Shown: piece after piece, positions 45,141-54,157 of the stretch | Position numbering within the stretch: position 1 is the stretch's first letter | Layout: each line of letters opens with the position of its first letter | From: JAJDTT01 sp022827025 | GTDB taxonomy: Bacteria; Acidobacteriota; UBA6911; RPQK01; JAJDTT01 | NCBI GenBank assembly: GCA_965203535.1 | Contig: OZ241897.1 | Coordinates: 3,224,001 to 3,288,000, forward strand | Reading direction: 5' to 3' | DNA: 64,000 nt | The notes under the pieces: generated by a model | What the model saw: the letters and a program-made list of their open reading frames with translations, nothing else | Database searches by the model: none | What the model was told of the DNA's origin: nothing | Made by a program: the position numbers and the translations under genes

Positions 45141-45611
45141 AGGCGAAGCAAGAAAAACGTAGACGATCCTCAGCAGGAGACCTGCGTAGAGGCCGGCGAT
45201 GAGATCGTCGCCAACGATTCCCACGCCTCCCCGGAGTCGCTCCACTTGCTTGATGGGATAGGGTTTCAGAATGTCGAAGGCGCGAAATGCCACGAAACCC
45301 AGGACCAGGAACGTCCACGAAAACGGAACCCAGAGAAGGCAGAGAATCTGGCCCGCCACCTCGTCGATGACGACGTGGGAAGGGTCGGACCTGGCCTCCC
45401 GGCGGGCGACGCGGGCCGATGCCCAGATGCTCACCGGCAGAAGCAGCACCAGGGCCGCGCCGAGTTGCAGCGTGGCCGAGTCGGAAGCCCGGTGCAGCAG
45501 GGCGACGGCTGCCGCTGTGACCAGCGAGGCGAAGGTCCCCGGAATGTACGGGACGTACCCGAGACCGAAAGCGGTGGCCAGGGTGTGGGCAAGCCGTCCG
45601 TTCTCACGCAT
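45138..45611 (-). CDS. pgpA: Phosphatidylglycerophosphatase A
   Basis: Dephosphorylates phosphatidylglycerol phosphate. The 157 residues contain the N-terminal GLGYVPYIPGTFASL, the DEVAGQ metal site near residue 85 and the C-terminal GVGIVGDDLIAGLYAG motif. The stop TAG is the first triplet of the R1 element, so the natural C-terminus may have been altered by a residue or more. The start overlaps yacG by 8 bases. Confidence 0.92.
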   Translation of the reverse strand: MRENGRLAHTLATAFGLGYVPYIPGTFASLVTAAAVALLHRASDSATLQLGAALVLLLPVSIWASARVARREARSDPSHVVIDEVAGQILCLLWVPFSWTFLVLGFVAFRAFDILKPYPIKQVERLRGGVGIVGDDLIAGLYAGLLLRIVYVFLASP

Positions 45612-45777
45612 TCTTCTTTTCCGTGTCCTTCCAGGTCTGCCGGCGGACTCGATATTCCTCGCCGAACCAACGGCCCAGGTCCACGAACCTGCAGTGCTCA
45701 CTGCAGAAGGGAAAATCGGGGGCATCCCTCTTCACCCTTCGTTTGCAGATGGGGCACTTGGAGGTTTGTCGACTCAT
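45604..45777 (-). CDS. yacG: DNA gyrase inhibitor YacG-like zinc protein
   Basis: The 57-residue protein has a C-x2-C...C-x3-C zinc site (KCPICKRRV and FPFCSEHCRFVDLGRWF), which is diagnostic for YacG. Starts at the ATG at 45777, one of two in-frame choices. Overlaps pgpA. Confidence 0.88.
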   Translation of the reverse strand: MSRQTSKCPICKRRVKRDAPDFPFCSEHCRFVDLGRWFGEEYRVRRQTWKDTEKKNA

Positions 45778-45825
45778 GTCCTGGACCTTGTATCCGAACC
45801 CGGCCTCCGGCGCGAGCACAAAATC

Positions 45826-47886
45826 TCAGATTCTGCCTGGACGCCGCAGCGAATCCAGGGAAACCCGAATCTCCGCCAGTTCGGAAGGACTGGGATCCAG
45901 CCCGCCGAAGCGGTTCCTATAGTAGATCTCCGTCAGTCTCTGGGGCACGCTGCTCTTCAATGCGCCACCGATCCTCCCAGCGAATTCTCCGGGAGTCTCG
46001 GACCTCTTCCGGACGAGTCCACGCCCTTCCAGAATCCGGGTCAACTCCAGGTAGTAGTCGGGTATCGACGCAGCGGAACCTCGGGCCCACCTCCTGCCGG
46101 CCCATCTTGTCCGGATCCTCCGCCAGAACCGCGGACCGGTCCGAACCAGGAGCAGCGCCGATACCAGGACGGCCGCCGCCACGAGTCCCGCCTGTGGCCA
46201 GGTCACTCCGGAGACCCAGTCGGACCAGGCGGCCAGCGTTCGCCTCCGCGAGTTGTCCCAGCTCTCCTTCCAGGAATCGCCCAGCGCCTGGAACAAGCCG
46301 TACTGTTTCAAGTGGTCGAAGGTGACCACGTCCAGCCACGCCAGATCGATGGCGTCCAGCAACTCTCGGAGAGCGGCAAAAGCCGGCAGAGAGGCGCCGG
46401 CGGCGACTGCCGGGGTGGCGTCGAATTCGATCCACTCCCGCCCCGGAAAATAGGCTTCGACCCAACTGTGAGCATCGGAATGGCGAACCATGAAGTAACC
46501 GTTCCACCGGTTGTAGTCTCCCCGCTTGAAGCCGTTGACCACCCGGGTCGGAATGCCCAACGTTCGCAGCAGTACGGCCTGGGCCGTGGCGAAATACTCG
46601 CAGTGTCCAGCCCGCGAATCGAACAGGAAATCGTGGAGCGGGTCACGGCTGGAGGCCGAGGTGTTCTCGAGAGAGTACTGGTAGTTCTCCTTCAAGAACT
46701 GTTCCACCATGAAGGCCTTGTGGATGGGATCGGTGATTCCCGAGGTGGTGCGCCGGGCCAGCCGTCCGACCTCCGGGTCCAGCTCGGGGAGCTGCAGATA
46801 GTGCCGGCCCGGAGCCTGGAGGTAGACCGGGACCGGGGCCTGGGAGAGTTTCTCGTCCCGGGTCATCACGTCGGAGAAGACGGTGTAGGTCCGGACCCCG
46901 ACGCCGGCCGTCCTGAAGGAACGGTTCCCGTCCTGAAAAACGTAGGGCCTGTGGAGCCGCCCGGAAATGAGAATGATGTCGGGAAGCCCGAACAACACTC
47001 GGGTCAAAGGCTCCTGGTGGATGGTCTGGCGGATCAGGAACTCCTCCTGCCGGCGCCGGCCGGCCACCAGAAACCCCTGATAGCGATCGTCCCGGGCGAC
47101 CTGCCTGAGGCCCCGGGTGCTGGACCACGTCTTGCCGTCGTAGTGATCGAAGGCGATGCCCCTCCACTTCAGCTCCGGAGGCATCCGGTGCGGCGGCTTG
47201 TCCACCTTGATGCGCAACACCACCTCCTCGTTGATGAGGATCTCTCCCATTTCTCCCAGGCTCACCTTCTCGGAGAATCCGCTCAGATGCCCTGAAACGC
47301 GCTTCGCCGGCAACGCTCCCAGGTTCCCCCGGGGAATGACCACGAAGATGGGAACGGAAACCACCGCCAGCAGCAGCGTAATGAGCAGGGCGGTCCACAG
47401 ATGCCCGCGAAGCGCCAGGCCGAGTCCGCGATTCTTCTCGTAGGGATCCTTGCTCTCCAGCAACATGAGCACCAGCACGGCCAGGAAAAGGAACACCAGG
47501 ACCCAGACCGGAAACACGACGGAGATGGTGGCGGTGGATGCGATCAGGACGAAGGCGAAGGAGATGAACAGCAACAGCAGGTAATCCCGCTTGGTGCGGG
47601 CGCTGCAGAGCCTCACCAGGCTGACCAGCATGAGCAGGTGGGCCGTCGCCGGAACGAAGGGGGAAAGGATCGTGGCGTCGACGACGAACAGGGTGAGCAG
47701 GATGCCGAAGACGATGCCTTGAACGGCGCCGTCCAGCCGGATTCGAGGCAGGAATCGAGTGGCGCCCAGGCAGGCCAGGTAGCCGAGCAGCATCCCGCCG
47801 CCGATTTCACCGGACGAGTAGAGCGTCGACACGCCTGTCACCTGCAGTCCGTAGCTGGTCAGATGCAGGACCGTCTTGAACCGCAT
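45826..47886 (-). CDS. Transglutaminase-like membrane protein (TgpA family)
   Basis: The 686 residues contain several N-terminal helices (DUF3488), a periplasmic transglutaminase core with catalytic Cys in RAGHCEYFATAQAVLLRTLG, His in HSDAHSWVEAYFPG and Asp in WIEFDATPA, then a C-terminal helix and a DUF4129-like tail. The set moxR, DUF58, TgpA is a common three-gene module; its substrate is unknown. Confidence 0.9.
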   Translation of the reverse strand: MRFKTVLHLTSYGLQVTGVSTLYSSGEIGGGMLLGYLACLGATRFLPRIRLDGAVQGIVFGILLTLFVVDATILSPFVPATAHLLMLVSLVRLCSARTKRDYLLLLFISFAFVLIASTATISVVFPVWVLVFLFLAVLVLMLLESKDPYEKNRGLGLALRGHLWTALLITLLLAVVSVPIFVVIPRGNLGALPAKRVSGHLSGFSEKVSLGEMGEILINEEVVLRIKVDKPPHRMPPELKWRGIAFDHYDGKTWSSTRGLRQVARDDRYQGFLVAGRRRQEEFLIRQTIHQEPLTRVLFGLPDIILISGRLHRPYVFQDGNRSFRTAGVGVRTYTVFSDVMTRDEKLSQAPVPVYLQAPGRHYLQLPELDPEVGRLARRTTSGITDPIHKAFMVEQFLKENYQYSLENTSASSRDPLHDFLFDSRAGHCEYFATAQAVLLRTLGIPTRVVNGFKRGDYNRWNGYFMVRHSDAHSWVEAYFPGREWIEFDATPAVAAGASLPAFAALRELLDAIDLAWLDVVTFDHLKQYGLFQALGDSWKESWDNSRRRTLAAWSDWVSGVTWPQAGLVAAAVLVSALLLVRTGPRFWRRIRTRWAGRRWARGSAASIPDYYLELTRILEGRGLVRKRSETPGEFAGRIGGALKSSVPQRLTEIYYRNRFGGLDPSPSELAEIRVSLDSLRRPGRI

Positions 47887-47890
47887 GGCG

Positions 47891-49165
47891 TCAGATCCGC
47901 AAGTAGTCTATGGCCACGGATCCCGGCGGGACCCACCGATGGCCCGCGGCCACCTCGATGCCGTTTCGCGCCGGCTCATTCCGGAGGGTCTCCGGGTGGC
48001 GGCTCACCGGCTGGACCAGCGCCAGGCATTCCATGAACCTCTCGTAGCCGTTTCTGCGGCCGTCGACGAGAACCAGAGTCTCTCCGCAAGTGAATCGGAA
48101 CTTTTGGCCCATTCGCCAGTAGTGGTCCCCCAGGGCCGCCACGCAGGAGACCCCCTTTTCGAACTGTTCCAGGCTGCGGGGAGAGAGATCGTTCAGATCG
48201 GGGCGAAAAGTCAGGTCGATCAGGTTCTGATTCTCGGCGACGAAGTCCCGGACCATGAGCTGATCCAATCTGGCGGTCGATTTCCAGTCCACCAGCCGGG
48301 CGCTGTCGCCGCTCTGGTACCGTCGGATCCCATAGAGGCTGTCGCCGTGGCCTCTCAGGTTCAGGGCCTCCGCCCCGTGCAGCTCGGGATAGATGAAGAA
48401 CAGGGTCCGCAGGTTCATCAGCGCGGGGTAGACCAGGATGGAGCCCTGGGTCCGCAGCATTCTCTTGCGATGAAAGAGGCCGAAGGGGAACCCGGTGCCG
48501 ATCTCGAAGCCATCGACCGGATAGGAGCCGCGCCGGCGAAACAGGCACTTCAGGGTCAACTTCAGGTCGGAACGGATACCGATATAGGGAAAGACCTTCT
48601 CCCGGGTGAAGAAATCCGTCGCCGGTTCGGGATCCTGTTCCCGTTTCTGACGGCCTCTCAGCTTCAGGGCGAAGGACGGGATCCAGCGCTTCAGGTTATG
48701 CAGAGTGACGAAACAGGTGGCGGTGTCCTGGGCCCGGATCGTCTCCGGAACGCTGATGCTCACCTTCAAGCCGTGCAGGACCAACGCGGAAAGCAGTCCC
48801 GAAACCAGCAGCGCGGCCAGCAGAAGAGAGAGCAGGAGAACCAGCAGGTTGTTGCCCGAGTTCATGGACGAGAATCCCAACACGGTCACCAACAGGAGGA
48901 AGAAGGCCCCCCGATGGGTGATGGAAAGCGTGGGAATCTTCTCCCGCAGATCCTTCCGATATCGGGACAACACGTACGTCGCCAGCGTAACGGCGGCCAG
49001 GGACGCGAAGATCAACGACACCAGGGCCAGAAACGCCGCGCCATGGCCCTGATCGAACCAGCGCGCCAGGGCGCTCAGGGCGGCCAGCATCGCAGCGGAC
49101 ACGAGCAGAATCAGCGGCCAGACGATTTCTCCCCGGGCCCATTTCAGCTTGAGCCGCCGAATCAT
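47891..49165 (-). CDS. DUF58 membrane-anchored protein
   Basis: The 424-residue protein has two N-terminal helices and a soluble domain with the DUF58 signature GDSLYGIRRYQSGDSARLVDWKSTARLDQL. It is related to vWA-type chaperone partners of MoxR ATPases. The ATG at 49165 overlaps the moxR stop. It lies 4 bases before the TgpA gene. Confidence 0.9.
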   Translation of the reverse strand: MIRRLKLKWARGEIVWPLILLVSAAMLAALSALARWFDQGHGAAFLALVSLIFASLAAVTLATYVLSRYRKDLREKIPTLSITHRGAFFLLLVTVLGFSSMNSGNNLLVLLLSLLLAALLVSGLLSALVLHGLKVSISVPETIRAQDTATCFVTLHNLKRWIPSFALKLRGRQKREQDPEPATDFFTREKVFPYIGIRSDLKLTLKCLFRRRGSYPVDGFEIGTGFPFGLFHRKRMLRTQGSILVYPALMNLRTLFFIYPELHGAEALNLRGHGDSLYGIRRYQSGDSARLVDWKSTARLDQLMVRDFVAENQNLIDLTFRPDLNDLSPRSLEQFEKGVSCVAALGDHYWRMGQKFRFTCGETLVLVDGRRNGYERFMECLALVQPVSRHPETLRNEPARNGIEVAAGHRWVPPGSVAIDYLRI

Positions 49166-50124
49166 CAGACCGGGACCTCGACCTGGTCCACGAGATCCGC
49201 AATGATCGATTCGGCTTCCCGGGTCTTTTCCAGAGGCGAGGCATGTCTGGGACTGACCAGGACGCGGTGGGAAAATACGGGCACCACCAAGCGTTTGACG
49301 TCGTCTGGAATGCAGTAGGATCGACCCTGGAAATAGGCCAGCGCCTGGGCTGCCCGATACAGGAACATGGCGCCTCGGGTGCTCACTCCCAGGGCCAGGA
49401 GCTCGCACTCCCGGGTCGCTCTCACCAGTTCCATGAGGTATTGAAGAAGCGTCTCCTCGAGCCTCACTTCCTGAACCTCTTCCTGGCCTCTCAGGAGATC
49501 CTCGGTGCTGATGACCGGATCGAGATCAAGGGTGTCATACCGCCCCAAGGAGCGCAGAATCTCCTTTTCGTGAGACTCACTGGGATAGCCCATGGAGATG
49601 CGCATGAGAAACCGGTCCAACTGGGACTCGGGCAGGGGATACGTTCCGTGGTGTTCGATGGGATTCTGGGTGGCGATCACCATGAAGGGATGAGGCAGCA
49701 GGTGGGTGTGGTTGTCCACCGTGATCTTCGCCTCGCTCATGGCCTCGAGCAGGGCGCTCTGGGTCCTGGGGGTGGTGCGGTTGACTTCATCGGCCAGCAC
49801 CACGTTGGCGAACAGGGGGCCCGGCCGGAACTCGAAATCCCGGTGCACCTGGTTGAAGACCGAGATCCCGGTCAGGTCCGAGGGAAGCAGGTCGCTGGTG
49901 AACTGGATGCGCTGGAAGCGGCAGTCGACGGAACGCGCCAGAGCGTGGGCCAAGGTGGTCTTGCCGACGCCGGGGACGTCCTCCACCAGCATGTGTCCCC
50001 GTGCCAGCAGGGTCACCACGGCCAGCTCCACGACGTCCGATTTGCCCTTGATGACCCGTTCGACGGAGTACTGGAGGGCCTTGAATCTCTCCGTCAGACT
50101 GGCGATTCCGGCACCGTTCGACAC
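49165..50124 (-). CDS. MoxR family AAA+ ATPase
   Basis: The 319 residues contain Walker A EDVPGVGKTTLAHALAR near 50, Walker B VVLADEVNRTTPRTQSALLEAMSE and sensor 1 FMVIATQNPIEHHGTYPLPE. Acts as a chaperone for DUF58/vWA proteins. First gene of the run moxR to thpR. Confidence 0.93.
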   Translation of the reverse strand: MSNGAGIASLTERFKALQYSVERVIKGKSDVVELAVVTLLARGHMLVEDVPGVGKTTLAHALARSVDCRFQRIQFTSDLLPSDLTGISVFNQVHRDFEFRPGPLFANVVLADEVNRTTPRTQSALLEAMSEAKITVDNHTHLLPHPFMVIATQNPIEHHGTYPLPESQLDRFLMRISMGYPSESHEKEILRSLGRYDTLDLDPVISTEDLLRGQEEVQEVRLEETLLQYLMELVRATRECELLALGVSTRGAMFLYRAAQALAYFQGRSYCIPDDVKRLVVPVFSHRVLVSPRHASPLEKTREAESIIADLVDQVEVPV

Positions 50125-50172
50125 GGGCGTATGATAGCAGCCCTCCGCGAAAGTCGCTGAGTCCCGGCGGCG

Positions 50173-51228
50173 TCAGCCGAACAGGCTTTTCTGGGGAGCA
50201 GCCGCTTCGAGGCCCAGGTGGGAATAGGCCAGAGGGGTGGCCACGCGGCCCCGCGGAGTGCGGGCAATGAAGCCGATCTGAATCAGGTAGGGCTCGTAGA
50301 TGTCCTCGATGGCGCCCTTCTCCTCGCTGATGGCGGCGGAGAGGGTGCTCAGGCCGACGGGGCCGCCGTCGAATCGTTCGATGATGGTGTCCATGAGCTT
50401 GCGGTCGATCTCGTCGAATCCGAACCGGTCCACGTTCATGAGTTCCAGGCCCCGGCAGGCGATGTCCCGGGAAATCTTTCCGTTGGCCCGCACCTGGGCG
50501 TAGTCGCGGACCCGCTTGAGCAGGCGGTTGGCGATCCGTGGCGTGCCCCGGCTCCTTCGCGCCACCTCGGACGCTCCCTTCAGGTCGATCTCCACGTCCA
50601 GAATTCCCGCGGACCGGCGAACGATGGAGACCAGGCTCTCGACGTCATAGAAATCGAGGCGCTGTATGATTCCGAACCGTCCCCGGAGCGGGGAGGTGAT
50701 CAGTCCGGTGCGGGTCGTGGCCCCCACCAGCGTGAACCGGGGAATGTCGATCTTGATGGAGCGGGCGCCCGGACCTTCGCCGATGATGATGTCGATCTGG
50801 AAGTCCTCCATGGCCGGGTAGAGAATCTCCTCGATGGCGGGATGGAGCCGGTGGATCTCGTCGATGAAGAGAACGTCCTTGTCCTCCAGGTTGGTGAGAA
50901 TGGCGGCCAGGTCCCCACGCTTCTCGATGGCGGGGCCGGAGGTGGAGCGGAAGTTGACCTCGAGCTCATGGGCGATGACGTGGGCCAGAGTCGTCTTCCC
51001 CAGACCGGGGGGGCCGAAAATCAGAATGTGGTCCAGGGCCTCCCCGCGACGGCGGGCGGCCTCGATGCCGACGGAGAGCCCCTCCTTCACCTGGTGCTGA
51101 CCGACAAAGTCGCGCAGCCGGCGAGGACGGAGGTCGGTCTCGTAGAGGACCTCTTCCTCCTGATGCCGGGGATTCATGATCCGGTCCTGCACCTGTCCGT
51201 TCCTCTGAGCTTCGGTTTCCACCGGCAT
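50173..51228 (-). CDS. ruvB: Holliday junction branch migration helicase RuvB
   Basis: The AAA+ motor for branch migration. The 351 residues contain Walker A FGPPGLGKTTLAHVIA near 74, Walker B LFIDEIHRL, sensor LVGATTRTGLITSPLRGRFG and a C-terminal winged helix. It lies 37 bases downstream of ruvA. An N-terminal extension of about 20 residues precedes the conserved RPRRLRDFVGQHQVKE. Confidence 0.95.
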   Translation of the reverse strand: MPVETEAQRNGQVQDRIMNPRHQEEEVLYETDLRPRRLRDFVGQHQVKEGLSVGIEAARRRGEALDHILIFGPPGLGKTTLAHVIAHELEVNFRSTSGPAIEKRGDLAAILTNLEDKDVLFIDEIHRLHPAIEEILYPAMEDFQIDIIIGEGPGARSIKIDIPRFTLVGATTRTGLITSPLRGRFGIIQRLDFYDVESLVSIVRRSAGILDVEIDLKGASEVARRSRGTPRIANRLLKRVRDYAQVRANGKISRDIACRGLELMNVDRFGFDEIDRKLMDTIIERFDGGPVGLSTLSAAISEEKGAIEDIYEPYLIQIGFIARTPRGRVATPLAYSHLGLEAAAPQKSLFG

Positions 51229-51265
51229 TTGGCCGCTCTACTTCAAATCCGGTCCCATCCGCCGG

Positions 51266-51862
51266 TTACCTGGAGATCTTGCGCAACGTGCTCTTGAGCA
51301 GATCCTCGAAGCGATCCGGACTCTCCTGCTTGAGCACCTGGGTGACGGCCCTCTCCGCGATCTTCTTGACATAGCCCAAGTTGACCAGGGCGGAGACGAC
51401 GTCCTGCCGCAGGTGTGCCGGAACCCCCGAAATGACGGCCGTCTCCACTGGCGCCGCCAAACCCTGCAACCGGTCCGGCATCTCCAGGACGATCCGTCCC
51501 GCCGTCTTCTTGCCCACGCCCGGGACGGCACAGAGCCGGGCCAGGTCCTGGGCCGCGACGGCCTCCAGAAACTCGTCGACCGGCATTCCCGACAGGATGG
51601 CGATTCCCAGTCGGGGACCGATGCCCGATACCTGGATGAGACGGGTGAAAAGCTCCTTCTCTCTGACAGTGGAGAAACCATAGAGACTGAGCTGATCCCC
51701 TTTCGCGTGAGTGTAGATTTGGAGGGTGACAGGGTCCGACTCGGAGCCCAGCTCATAGTAGGTCGAGAAGGGAATGTGGACCTCGTATCCGACGCCGCGA
51801 ACGTCCACGATGACGCGGCCGGCCGACTTCTCCGCGAGGACGCCTGTCAGGCGGGCGATCAT
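51266..51862 (-). CDS. ruvA: Holliday junction DNA helicase subunit RuvA
   Basis: The junction-binding partner of RuvB. The 198 residues have the OB domain (MIARLTGVLAEKSAGRVIVD), helix-hairpin-helix motifs VSGIGPRLGIAILSG and VPGVGKKTAGRIVLEMPD, and a C-terminal RuvB-contact domain. Full length. Confidence 0.95.
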   Translation of the reverse strand: MIARLTGVLAEKSAGRVIVDVRGVGYEVHIPFSTYYELGSESDPVTLQIYTHAKGDQLSLYGFSTVREKELFTRLIQVSGIGPRLGIAILSGMPVDEFLEAVAAQDLARLCAVPGVGKKTAGRIVLEMPDRLQGLAAPVETAVISGVPAHLRQDVVSALVNLGYVKKIAERAVTQVLKQESPDRFEDLLKSTLRKISR

Positions 51863-51884
51863 TTGTCGATTATAGCGTCAGCCC

Positions 51885-52004
51885 CTGAGCGGACGAGGCG
51901 GAGGACGCTTGAACACGATTCCTGGTGCGTCCAGCGGTTATGCACGTCTCGCAGTTCCCTCACCAGACTTCGTTCGGCGTGTCCAAGAGTGTAGCGGCAG
52001 ACGT
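51885..52004 (-). pseudogene. Swt1-HEPN-like domain remnant
   Basis: A frame without start or normal end reads RYTLGHAERSLVRELRDV, then HNRWTHQESCSSVLRLV. In Swt1-type HEPN domains (RNA-binding or RNase domains attached to large defence ATPases) the conserved segment is SLVxELRxVRNRWAHQE; here one Arg is His and Ala is Thr. Stop codons and frame breaks on both sides show it is a broken fragment. Confidence 0.4.
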
Positions 52005-52146
52005 GCCGTGTCCATTGGGTGAAAGGACTTCATTTCGTCCCCGGTCGGGTTTGTCGGTACCCGTGTCCGGTCCAATCAACAAAATCCTGCGTGGAACCAG
52101 AAGGCGCATGCTTGGCTCGCGTGGATGCTGCGCGCCAAGTGGAGTT

Positions 52147-52299
52147 TCAAGAGTGTTGGAGGTCAGCTCCGTCCACAATCTCCTCATATCGTCCATAGAT
52201 ATCTGTGAGGGTCTCTTCGCCCAAGCGTACATCGAACTCCCGTGACTGCTTCAGTCGATTCCACACATCGTCGGAGACTTGCGCGGCTGGAGTCATTGA
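52147..52299 (-). pseudogene. Fragment with GEETLTD motif (DUF6615-like)
   Basis: From an in-frame ATG near 52299 the frame reads SDDVWNRLKQSREFDVRL, then GEETLTDIYGRYEEI. The W-x-RL...GEETLTD pattern is what I recall for the N-terminus of DUF6615 proteins. It stops after ~50 residues, far short of that family. Probably a truncated relic; identity uncertain. Confidence 0.3.
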
Positions 52300-52421
52300 T
52301 GTCGCTTGTTTCTTGACGAGCAGTTTCCCATATGGGGGGCGCAGGTTCGTAAAGATCAACTACAGTCGTCTATGGTTACGCCCTGTGTCCTAGGGGCTCG
52401 AACGGGCCGATCGATTCAGCT

Positions 52422-53048
52422 TCAAGTCGTCGACCGATGCGACAGCTCCATGCCGACCGCTTCACGCCCGCGGGCAAACTCGAACCCCGGCCTGGACGGC
52501 TCCATGAAGGTGATCGACTCGTAGAAGTCGTCCAACGCCACGAACAAGCCGTTCTCTTCCGCCCACCGGCGCATCCGCTGGTTGCAGGAGTGGCCCCAGG
52601 ACAGGATTTCTACGCGCCAGCCGCGCTTGTGCATGCGCTCCAACGTGCTATGGAAGCCGGCGCCCTCATAATAGCCGGCGCCATCGCCGGTCAAGAGGAC
52701 CACGATGCCGGGGTTGTCAATGTAATCAAGGGCGTCCTCCAACATTCTTAACTGGAGAATTCGGTCGGGTTTGCCCTGTTCGCTCCGCGCCGGGTCGCCG
52801 CGGTCGAAAAGTTTCACTTCCACGCCGTTGCGTTCCAGCCGGTTCCACAACTGCCGCATTTCCGGTGGTATGGAACCTGCCGCAACCGCCCTCTGCATAG
52901 GTCGTTCGGCATGCGCCAGACGGAGGATGTTGTCGAAATGGATGCCCACGCGAAATCGAGCGCCGGGCCCTTCATTTCGCTCCTCCGCAAAGCGCTGTGC
53001 CTCGTGAAATATGTTCGAATTGTCCCAATATATGAAAACGCGGTTCAT
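52422..53048 (-). CDS. NYN-domain (PIN-like nuclease) protein
   Basis: The 208 residues start VFIYWDNSNIFHEAQ, with the catalytic Asp of NYN/LabA-type nuclease folds. LLTGDGAGYYEGAGF holds the second acidic site, and VEILSW and LDDFYESITFME follow. These folds are metal-dependent RNases. The ATG at 53048 overlaps by ATGA a 40-codon gene upstream. It is AT-richer than the flanking genes and looks acquired. Confidence 0.8.
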   Translation of the reverse strand: MNRVFIYWDNSNIFHEAQRFAEERNEGPGARFRVGIHFDNILRLAHAERPMQRAVAAGSIPPEMRQLWNRLERNGVEVKLFDRGDPARSEQGKPDRILQLRMLEDALDYIDNPGIVVLLTGDGAGYYEGAGFHSTLERMHKRGWRVEILSWGHSCNQRMRRWAEENGLFVALDDFYESITFMEPSRPGFEFARGREAVGMELSHRSTT

Positions 53049-53167
53049 TCCGATTCGTGCTCCTCTTCGATCAACACAGCTTGTTCCGGTTGCCGCTCCG
53101 GCTGCGAGGCGGCTAACTTCCGGCCGGCTTTGAACTGGAGCATTGTGCGATAAACCTTCGGCGCCAT
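53045..53167 (-). CDS. 40-residue protein coupled to the NYN gene
   Basis: From ATG 53167 to TGA 53045 the frame encodes a basic N-terminal half (MAPKVYRTMLQFKAGRKLAA) and an acidic C-terminal half (QPEQAVLIEEEHESE). Its stop overlaps the NYN start as ATGA, so the two are probably translationally coupled. No family is recognised. A small partner or inhibitor of the nuclease is one idea; random overlap is the alternative. Confidence 0.45.
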   Translation of the reverse strand: MAPKVYRTMLQFKAGRKLAASQPERQPEQAVLIEEEHESE

Positions 53168-53404
53168 GGTTCCGGTGTTCCATATTTGACTGACACGTAT
53201 TCCGACAGCTTATTTGACAGTCTAAGTGTTGGAATTACAAATAGTTATGATGAATGCTTCCAATAACTTGACATCTTGCCTGACACCCAACTCGCCGGCA
53301 GCGGCAGGGCATAGTAGCGTCGCCATACAACTTGAGGCTGGCGGCCTTGACCGATTTGCTCGGTGCGCACCCCTTAACTCGGTCCCAGGGCGCGCGCGAT
53401 TCGG
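53168..53404. other. AT-rich junction between the islet and pyrF
   Basis: Minus-strand reading gives three TGTC-starting units (TGTCAAATAAGC, TGTCGGAATACG, TGTCAGTCAAATA) within 53183-53218, similar to multi-repeat ends of IS21-like elements. A TTGGAA/TTCCAA hairpin follows at 53229-53266. No transposase is present. No gene seen. Confidence 0.35.
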
Positions 53405-54157
53405 TTAGACGCTGGACCCAAGCGTGGTCTTTCGAGCCTGGAGGCCGCGGTCGATCTCGGCCAGGATTTTCCGGGCTTGCGCCAAGGGGTCGGCGGCGTC
53501 GCGGATGGGCCGTCCCACGACCAGGTAGTCGGCGCCGTCCCGGACCGCGCGATAGGGAGTGACCACCCGTTTCTGGTCGTCGAGCCGGTCCCCGCCGAGC
53601 CGGATGCCGGGGCAGACCAGGATCGGTCCCGGGCCCAACTCCCGGCGCAGCCTGCGCGCATTCTGGCCGGAGCAGATCAATCCGTCGCAGCCGTTGGAGA
53701 CTGCGATCCGGGCCCTCCAGCCGACGTATTCGTCCAAGTCCCGGAACCGTCCTCCCGAACCCATCCCGACGTTGTCTCGCAGGTCGCGGGCATCCACACT
53801 GGTGAGCAGGGTGACGCAGAGTACCTGCAGCCGGGAATCGCCTGTTCCCTCCCGGGCGGCCGCCGCTCCGGCTCCCGCGTCGTGAATGGTGATGAAGCGG
53901 GCGCCCAACCGCGAGGCCGCGGCGACGGAGCGGCGCATGGTGGCCGGGATGTCGTACAGCTTGAGGTCCAGGAAAACGTCCAATCCCTCCCCGACCAGCC
54001 ACCGCACCAGGTCGGGCCCTTCGGAAACGAAGAGTTCGAGGCCCACCTTGAAAAAGCCCACGGAGGGGCGCAGCGCGGCGACCAGGGTCTCCGCCTCGGC
54101 CCGGCTGGCCACATCCAGGGCGAAAATGAGCCGCCTCTCCGAAGCGCCGGCGCTCAT
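53405..54157 (-). CDS. pyrF: Orotidine 5'-phosphate decarboxylase
   Basis: Final step of UMP synthesis. The 250 residues contain IFALDVASRAEAE, the catalytic Lys/Asp in VFLDLKLYDIPATM near residues 61-74 and VCPGIRLGGDRLDDQKRVVTP near the C-terminus. Its GTG/ATG-type start at 54157 overlaps the preceding oxidoreductase gene by 4 bases. Confidence 0.95.
   Translation of the reverse strand: MSAGASERRLIFALDVASRAEAETLVAALRPSVGFFKVGLELFVSEGPDLVRWLVGEGLDVFLDLKLYDIPATMRRSVAAASRLGARFITIHDAGAGAAAAREGTGDSRLQVLCVTLLTSVDARDLRDNVGMGSGGRFRDLDEYVGWRARIAVSNGCDGLICSGQNARRLRRELGPGPILVCPGIRLGGDRLDDQKRVVTPYRAVRDGADYLVVGRPIRDAADPLAQARKILAEIDRGLQARKTTLGSSV

Larger units (their letters stand above)
51863..52421. 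other. Decayed accessory DNA upstream of ruvA
   Basis: About 560 bases with no intact gene. Two minus-strand fragments resemble defence-type protein families and are listed separately. Codon and base use differ from the flanking housekeeping genes. Confidence 0.55.
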
